A DNA stretch of 64,000 nucleotides from NCBI GenBank assembly GCA_038503035.1, contig JAVSML010001162.1, positions 328,123-392,122 on the forward strand. Reading direction: 5' to 3'. Both the position numbers and the translations under genes were made by a program. The notes under the pieces were generated by a model. It was given only the letters and a program-made list of their open reading frames with translations. It ran no database searches and was not told the origin of the DNA. The DNA is from Crocodylus rhombifer (taxonomy: Eukaryota > Chordata > Crocodylia > Crocodylidae). Positions 58,986 through 64,000 of this stretch are shown one piece after another. The number at the start of each line of letters is the position of its first letter. Positions within the stretch are counted from its first letter, which is position 1.

Positions 58986-60056
58986 AAGTAGGCAACAGCA
59001 CAAGTTAATGGTGCATCTCAATCACATTTCCCCCAGGGGCTTTTAGGATTCAGTCCGTTGTTGCCTGAAATTTTTCATTGCACTACCACTTACAATTGAT
59101 ATACAAGTATACAAGTCCATCACTCCTCTCCGTTTACTGAAGTGGAAGCACATTTATAGTATTATTTTATTTGTAAGTCTGCAAAACATTTTATCTAGAT
59201 GCAATATATAGGAACAGCTTGTTATGTTATTCCTATATTCTCAAAACGATTGTTCTCAAAAAGTTTCCCAAGTTCTCAAAAAGGTCTCAAAAGAGCTATA
59301 GTCTCAAAAAGTTTGTTTTAAATATGTACCCATTTTAACACAAAAATCCCTTAAAAAGCACATTTGTCAGTCATCAAAAAAGCCAGATTACATAATTAAA
59401 TTGTTTACAGTTCAAGTGAAGTCAAATGAGAAATTCAAACTGACAGTATACAGAAGAAGTTTTAGATAAAATGAATATTCATTTATACCAATGCCCATAT
59501 TTACAGAGGTTCCAGAAGTTCCTAATGCCTTTGTAAAACTGGGGCCCATAATCTAATCAAAACCATCAGATGCTGCCTACATTAGGAGGCTGTTAGCAAC
59601 ACTGGTTCGACTCTACAGATGTGAATATTGGAAGCTCTCCTTGAAAACACTTCACTAAACTGCTGCAAATACTTCGACAAATATGTTAACTGGAATTCCT
59701 CTTGGCACGAATAGATGCCTTCACTGCTTCAGAGACTACAGTTACCACCCACCTAGAGTTGCCAATCTTAATATTACTGGAGATAAGTTGGCTAGCAGCA
59801 AGGCACATTTCTGAAAGCTTTTGCTTCCTTGAATAGGGCATTAGGTATCATATGCCACATCTACACTCCTGTTTCCATCAGATCCTACTGGCAAACTCTT
59901 CCAATGGAGAAACAAGCAGGCCAAATTCTGTAAATTTTGTAATACAGAGTAAAGAGATTACAACTTGCCATCTCATTTGAAAATCGCCTGCCTATCCTAA
60001 GTTTATGCATTGGAAGTTTAATAGCTTTATATATTACATAATGTATTTTAACATAC
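58986..60056. other. ESYT2 intron, TCTCAAAA clusters
   Basis: 59238-59315 holds five spaced TCTCAAAA words. The rest is AT-rich with no gene seen. Confidence 0.45.
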
Positions 60057-60188
60057 GTTTGATCGAAGACTGGATTTAATGTCTTCTTTGATACATGTGT
60101 TTTTCGTCTTCCCGATCTTCTCTTGTCAGGCAATAAGTACAGTCGTACATAGGGGTCTGATCCCTCCTCTGAAAAGGCAATTAGATTT
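60057..60188 (-). CDS. ESYT2: ESYT2 C2C coding exon with polybasic stretch
   Basis: A 132-base exon. The first base completes an arginine codon, then NLIAFSEEGSDPYVRLYLLP, DKRRSGRRKTHVSKKTLNPV and FDQ, ending with two bases of a threonine codon before donor GTATGT. The acceptor is a T-rich tract ending GGGCCACAG. The SDPYVR and KTLNPVFDQT motifs are classic C2 hallmarks. The DKRRSGRRKTHVSKK run is the basic patch that ESYT2 C2C uses to bind phosphoinositides. The sequence is near-identical to mammalian ESYT2 and clearly not ESYT3 (which has ERKWACRKK here). Confidence 0.97.
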
Positions 60189-60540
60189 CTGTGGCCCAAA
60201 AAAAAAGACAGAGATTCTCACCAAAAAGGAAAAATAGTAGAAAATAAATAAGAAAAAAACAGTTGTATTTGCCTCCTATTTATATATATTCTTGTCTATC
60301 TTGCATCTTCATCTTTCATTTTGTCAAATCAAGAAAGAGGTACTGCTAGGCTGTCTCAGCACTAAGTGAGGATATGAGAAGGTATACATATTTAATTCTG
60401 TCATTAATATGAAGAGGAATTGTTTAGGGACAGTCAAAGGTGATATATATAGGAATGGGGCAATGAAACTGAGTAACACCTGAAGATTTTATACTGTGGA
60501 AAAACTCTCCTAAGAAATGCAGTAAAGCTTCAACATAAGA
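60189..60540. other. ESYT2 intron, nothing recognised
   Basis: AT-rich intron with no feature recognised. Confidence 0.4.
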
Positions 60541-60544
60541 GATT

Positions 60545-61390
60545 TCATAGGAACACTGAAAAGAAGCCCTGGGAAAAGACCTCAGGAGGTCAAGTCCAGC
60601 CCCCCTGCTCCAAACAAAATCAACTCTAACTAAATCATGCAGTCAAGTGTCTGTTCAACCTGATTTTGAAAATGTCAAAAGACAGAGGTTCCACAACTTC
60701 TTTAGGCAGCCTGTTCCAATGCTTAACCACCTTCATAGTCAAAAAGTTCTTCCCACTCTCCAACCTAAATTTCCTCTGCTGCAGCTTGAGAACATTACTC
60801 CTAGTCCTGTCCCTTAAGACCACAGAGAATAGTCTATCTCTGTCCTCTCTTTAATCATCCTTCAGGTATTTGAAGACTTATGAAATCCCCCTCAGTCTTC
60901 TCTTCTCTAGACTAAACTATCCTAGTTCTTTCAGCCTGTCCTCATAAGTCATGTTTTCTAGGCCAGAGTCATTTTTGTTGCTCTCCCCTGGACTATTTCT
61001 AATATGTTCACATCCTTCTTGAAGTGTGGGGCCCAAAACTGGAAACAGTATTCCAGATGATGCCTCTCCAGTGCTGAATACAGCTGAAAAATCAGTTCCC
61101 TTGATCTGCAAATGACAATCCTGTTATTACCATCCAGTATGCTACTGGCTTTTTATTTTATTTTTTTTGCAACAAGAGCACAGCTAATATTCAGCTTAGG
61201 GTCCAGTGCAACTCCCAGGTCCACCTCTGCAGTACTGCAACCTAGCCAGTCATTTCTCAGCCTGTACTTGTGCATGCAATTATTCCGTTCCAAGTGCAGG
61301 ACTTGGCATGTGTCCTTGCTAAATTTCATGTGATTGATTTCAAAGCATTTCTCCAGGTCACTCTGGATCCTAGCCTTACCCTTCAAACTG
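60545..61390 (-). mobile_element. CR1 LINE fragment on the minus strand
   Basis: Minus-strand translation reads KGKARIQSDLEKCFEINHMK, FSKDTCQVLHLERNNCMHKY, RLRNDWLGCSTAEVDLGVAL, DPKLNISCALVAKK, then the CR1 tail with RLKELG and DRTRSNVLKLQQRKFRLESG then NFLTMKVVKHWNRLPKEVVE. 3' end near 60545. It sits in an ESYT2 intron in the sense direction of the gene. Confidence 0.92.
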
Positions 61391-62195
61391 GGTTGGAGAA
61401 AAAAATTAACAAAATACTGACTCAGAAAAAATCCTCTATTTAGAGGTAGGTTTTGAACGATGACTTAAGTTCATCTCCCCCGGTTCGTGGATGGAACTAG
61501 CATTGTGATTTGGTACTCAATAGCTAAATAAGGTTCACAAAGATATGAAGGATGAAATGAGTTATATGTGTGATGCTTAAGAGCTGAAAAAGTGCTGTTC
61601 TCTGGCTACCAACTCCAGTGGTATTAACTTGCTGAACTACATCAACACTTTTCTGACGTGAGAGTTAGCCACAATTGTTTATTAGAGGGTCCTGTTGTGG
61701 CAGGTTCTGTGTAAACTAAAATACATATAACCTACAATATAATGAGACAAGACAAGTTAGGAAAGGAAAGGTGAGATGAGGTAATTTACAGAATGTCATA
61801 CACGAGGTAAATGGTAGACAGAGCTGGAAGCACCTATGGTTCTTGAATTCAGTCCACAGCCATATTCCTTAGATGTACTTCTTCCCAAAAACTTCACAGG
61901 GTGCTTGAACTTTTTCCTCAAAAAGTGACAGCAACTCTTTTATGTAACTTTCAGGCACTGCTGAGATCTAGATACTGTTGTTGAACTATAATTAGTTAGG
62001 CAATATCCAAATAACAGAGATTTGGCTACTTAACTGTCGTTTTTTTTAACTGATAAAAACTTTTTTGGCATTTGCAAATTACTATGGTACATGTGATTTA
62101 AAAAACAAACAAACAATCAAAACGTGCTTTGGCCAACAGCTGAGTAAGTCTGCAGAGAGACATGCACAAAGATGCAGTTTGGTGTCTTTGCTCAC
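61391..62195. other. ESYT2 intron, nothing recognised
   Basis: AT-rich intron sequence; no exon or known repeat seen. Confidence 0.4.
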
Positions 62196-62294
62196 CTGCA
62201 AGAAAGTACCACCACCATTAGTTTGTTTCTTTGTGAGCTATGACGAATTGTTAGCTGAATCTGCCCTAGTGGAGACTGTCCCAAAGTTGTCCCG
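62196..62294 (-). CDS. ESYT2: ESYT2 coding exon leading into C2C
   Basis: A 99-base exon: one base finishing a codon, then GTTLGQSPLGQIQLTIRHSS, QRNKLMVVVLSC and two bases of an arginine codon. Acceptor TTCTACTTGCAG, donor GTGAGC. It matches ESYT2 NGTTLGQSPLGQIQLTIRHSSQRNKLIVVVHACR, the linker and first strand of the C2C domain. The exon before it (expected to end in RQLEN) is not in the window to the right, where the remaining 1.7 kb is intron and repeats. Confidence 0.96.
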
Positions 62295-63071
62295 CTGCAA
62301 GTAGAAACAGAACATTCCAGTCAATATCTGAATATATACAAAAGAACAGATTACTTGAGTTATACATGCAGATCCATGTCACTGATGCCATGCACTGTTT
62401 ATTTCATTTTTTGTTAGGCAGAGCTTTCTAATGATACATATGCAAGAAATGCAGCTCCAAGGGAAAGAATGAAGAGCGTAATTAGCCTAAAAACTGCACC
62501 AGTGCTCTGCTGTTAGGTTTCCATTACCTGAATCACTACAATCTGTATACTATAGATACAACTGTTCATTTGACTTCCATTTTCATCCTGATACACTTTA
62601 CCTTGCTTATAAACTTTGCTGTCAAAAAGGAGGAGGTAGTACTCAAGATAGTTCTGAACAAGTGATGTTCTCCAAAAAGACTTTGAAAAAAAATCACCAC
62701 ATATGAATTTTCCTGAAGAGGAAAACTGAAGCAGCATTAACAAAACTGATGAGACTAGAGCAAGACTATATTCAGGACCACAATAAGAGAGCAATTTTAG
62801 TGGGAGAGGAACAAGGAGTGTCCTATTTTCCCTCCTCCTGAACATCCCTCCATTCTCCACCACTGTGCAAGACAGGACACACTAGGCTAGATGGACCTAC
62901 GGTTTGACCCAGTAAATAGCAGTTCCTATGTTGATTTTAGTTTTCATCTCTAAATTCTATAATAATACCAGTAAAAACCCTCCCTGGTGATAAATAACAA
63001 ACAGAAACGGACACCAGGTTGTAATCTTCCTACTTGTAATTTACAGCTGGATATTAGTTAAGCTTCTAAAC
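62295..63071. other. ESYT2 intron, nothing recognised
   Basis: AT-rich; the frame at 62513-62863 minus shows no ESYT2 similarity or splice signals and is taken as chance. Confidence 0.45.
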
Positions 63072-63423
63072 CAGGGGTGGGCAAAGTCCAGTGGACTCCA
63101 TTTCCCAGCAGCTCCGCATGCCCGGGGAAGGGGTATGTAGGCAACAGATGCTCTGCCTCTGCTCCAGACCGTGCTGTCAACACTGCAAGATCCCAGCCCT
63201 GGCTGTGGACCAACTCTTCACCCAGCTGTGTACCCTGCCACCACTGCTGGAGCTGGTCTCCATGGAAACCCTGGCTCTGCGCTGTAATGGCACAGCAGCT
63301 GCTGAGGTCTCCATGGAAATCAGCTGTAGCAATGTGGGCAGGGGCTGCTGAGAAATGGGGAAATGCAGGCAGGGGCTGCTGAAATCCAGCCACTGGCCAG
63401 ATCTGCCATTTTGCCAACTCCTG
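63072..63423. mobile_element. hAT element with 8-bp target duplication, 352 bp
   Basis: Flanked by TTCTAAAC (63064-63071) and TTCTAAGC (63424-63431), one mismatch. Termini CAGGGGTGGGCAAA and, in reverse complement, CAGGAGTTGGCAAA. Typical Charlie-type hAT. Interior GC-rich with CTCCATGGAAA words near 63259 and 63308. Frames on both strands are shadows. Confidence 0.92.
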
Positions 63424-63755
63424 TTCTAAGCTAATTTGAATTTAAATGCTCCTGCCATTTTATTTAAGTAGAATGAAAAAAACAAACTTAATTTTTTTTG
63501 CAGTTTACCCAGGAGTGACTACACACAAGACTCCACTAAGGTTCCCAAACTATTCAAACTGGAACATAAACACAAAAAACTTCACTTCCATTTTTTGGAA
63601 TAATAAATTGGAAGCAAACCAAAACACAGGTTTGCAAAAAATGCTTCATCAGGCATAAACTTGTCAGTGGGATCAAAATACGGCAATGTATTTTATCCTG
63701 TCTTAAATAATAAGCTCTCTTTATTTAAACAGTTGAACTAAAAGCTGATACAAAA
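63424..63755. other. ESYT2 intron, nothing recognised
   Basis: AT-rich intronic sequence; no feature recognised. Confidence 0.4.
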
Positions 63756-64000
63756 ATACTGGGAGAACAGGTACGAGGCCCTGGCGACTCTGCAGGAGAT
63801 GGAAAGGGAGGAGGAAACCCTTGGGCAGGAAGAAACGCCACATTCTTCACACTCCAAACAGATCAAGAGATCCGAGAGGACCCAGAAGAGGAGGAGACGC
63901 GTGCTTGTCATAGGTGATTCCATCCTGAGAGGTGCGGAAGGGCCCATTTGTCGCCAGGACCCTTCAGCACGAGAGGTCTACTGCCTGCCTGGAGCTAAGA
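63756..64000 (+). mobile_element. CR1 LINE, start of ORF1 esterase region, cut by window edge
   Basis: From about 63763 the frame is open to the window end with no stop: ENRYEALATLQEMEREEETL, GQEETPHSSHSKQIKRSERT, QKRRRRVLVIGDSILRGAEG and PICRQDPSAREVYCLPGAK. The basic QKRRRR stretch followed by VLVIGDSILRG is the SGNH-esterase block I of CR1 ORF1. The open, undamaged frame suggests a young copy that may continue with an ORF2 to the right. It is antisense to ESYT2. Confidence 0.88.

Noticed and set aside
62295..63755. Additional ESYT2 exon upstream of 62294
   Set aside because: No segment encoding the expected RQLEN-ending linker was found; remaining sequence is intron and a hAT element.

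Overview
The window looks like vertebrate nuclear DNA, most likely from a non-avian archosaur or turtle, with a crocodilian as my best guess. The genes are split by long introns with GT/AG borders. There is one CpG island in an otherwise CpG-poor sequence. Much of the rest is CR1 LINE copies, short hAT-type DNA elements, Penelope-like fragments and GC-rich unclassified repeats. The species guess rests on repeat content alone and is uncertain.

Two host genes can be read, both on the minus strand. The left part (4.98-12.83 kb) carries five exons of NCAPG2, the condensin II HEAT subunit, from the start codon through about residue 226; the rest of the gene lies beyond the left edge. A CpG island at 21.1-21.7 kb, with a TCTCGCGAGA palindrome and a perfect NRF1 palindrome, is the likely NCAPG2 promoter and noncoding first exon. 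The right part (52.65-62.29 kb) carries the last five exons of ESYT2 (extended synaptotagmin 2), covering its C-terminal C2C domain and stop codon. The order NCAPG2-ESYT2, both in one orientation, matches the human 7q36.3 arrangement as I know it.

Between the genes (21.7-52.65 kb) I see no host exon. At 21.9-29.6 kb there is a mosaic of CR1 copies: one copy with an inverted ORF1 segment inside its RT region, then a second copy head-to-tail carrying an inverted linker segment and a nearly full-length younger ORF2 that lacks its own 3' end. A third young CR1 fragment at 17.65-18.30 kb is close to identical to part of the younger one. Other repeats of note are a 351-bp Tigger1/pogo-like element with TA duplication (37.2 kb), hAT elements with 8-bp duplications (39.0, 53.0 and 63.1 kb), two Penelope-like fragments in NCAPG2 intron 1, a pair of copies of one unclassified repeat in inverted orientation (34.4 and 44.2 kb), fold-back elements (20.6 and 58.0 kb), and the start of a CR1 ORF1 esterase running off the right edge.

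I found no sign of an undescribed gene system. The most unusual material is the CR1 mosaic and the Tigger1-like element. All homology calls come from memory of the families; no searches were run.
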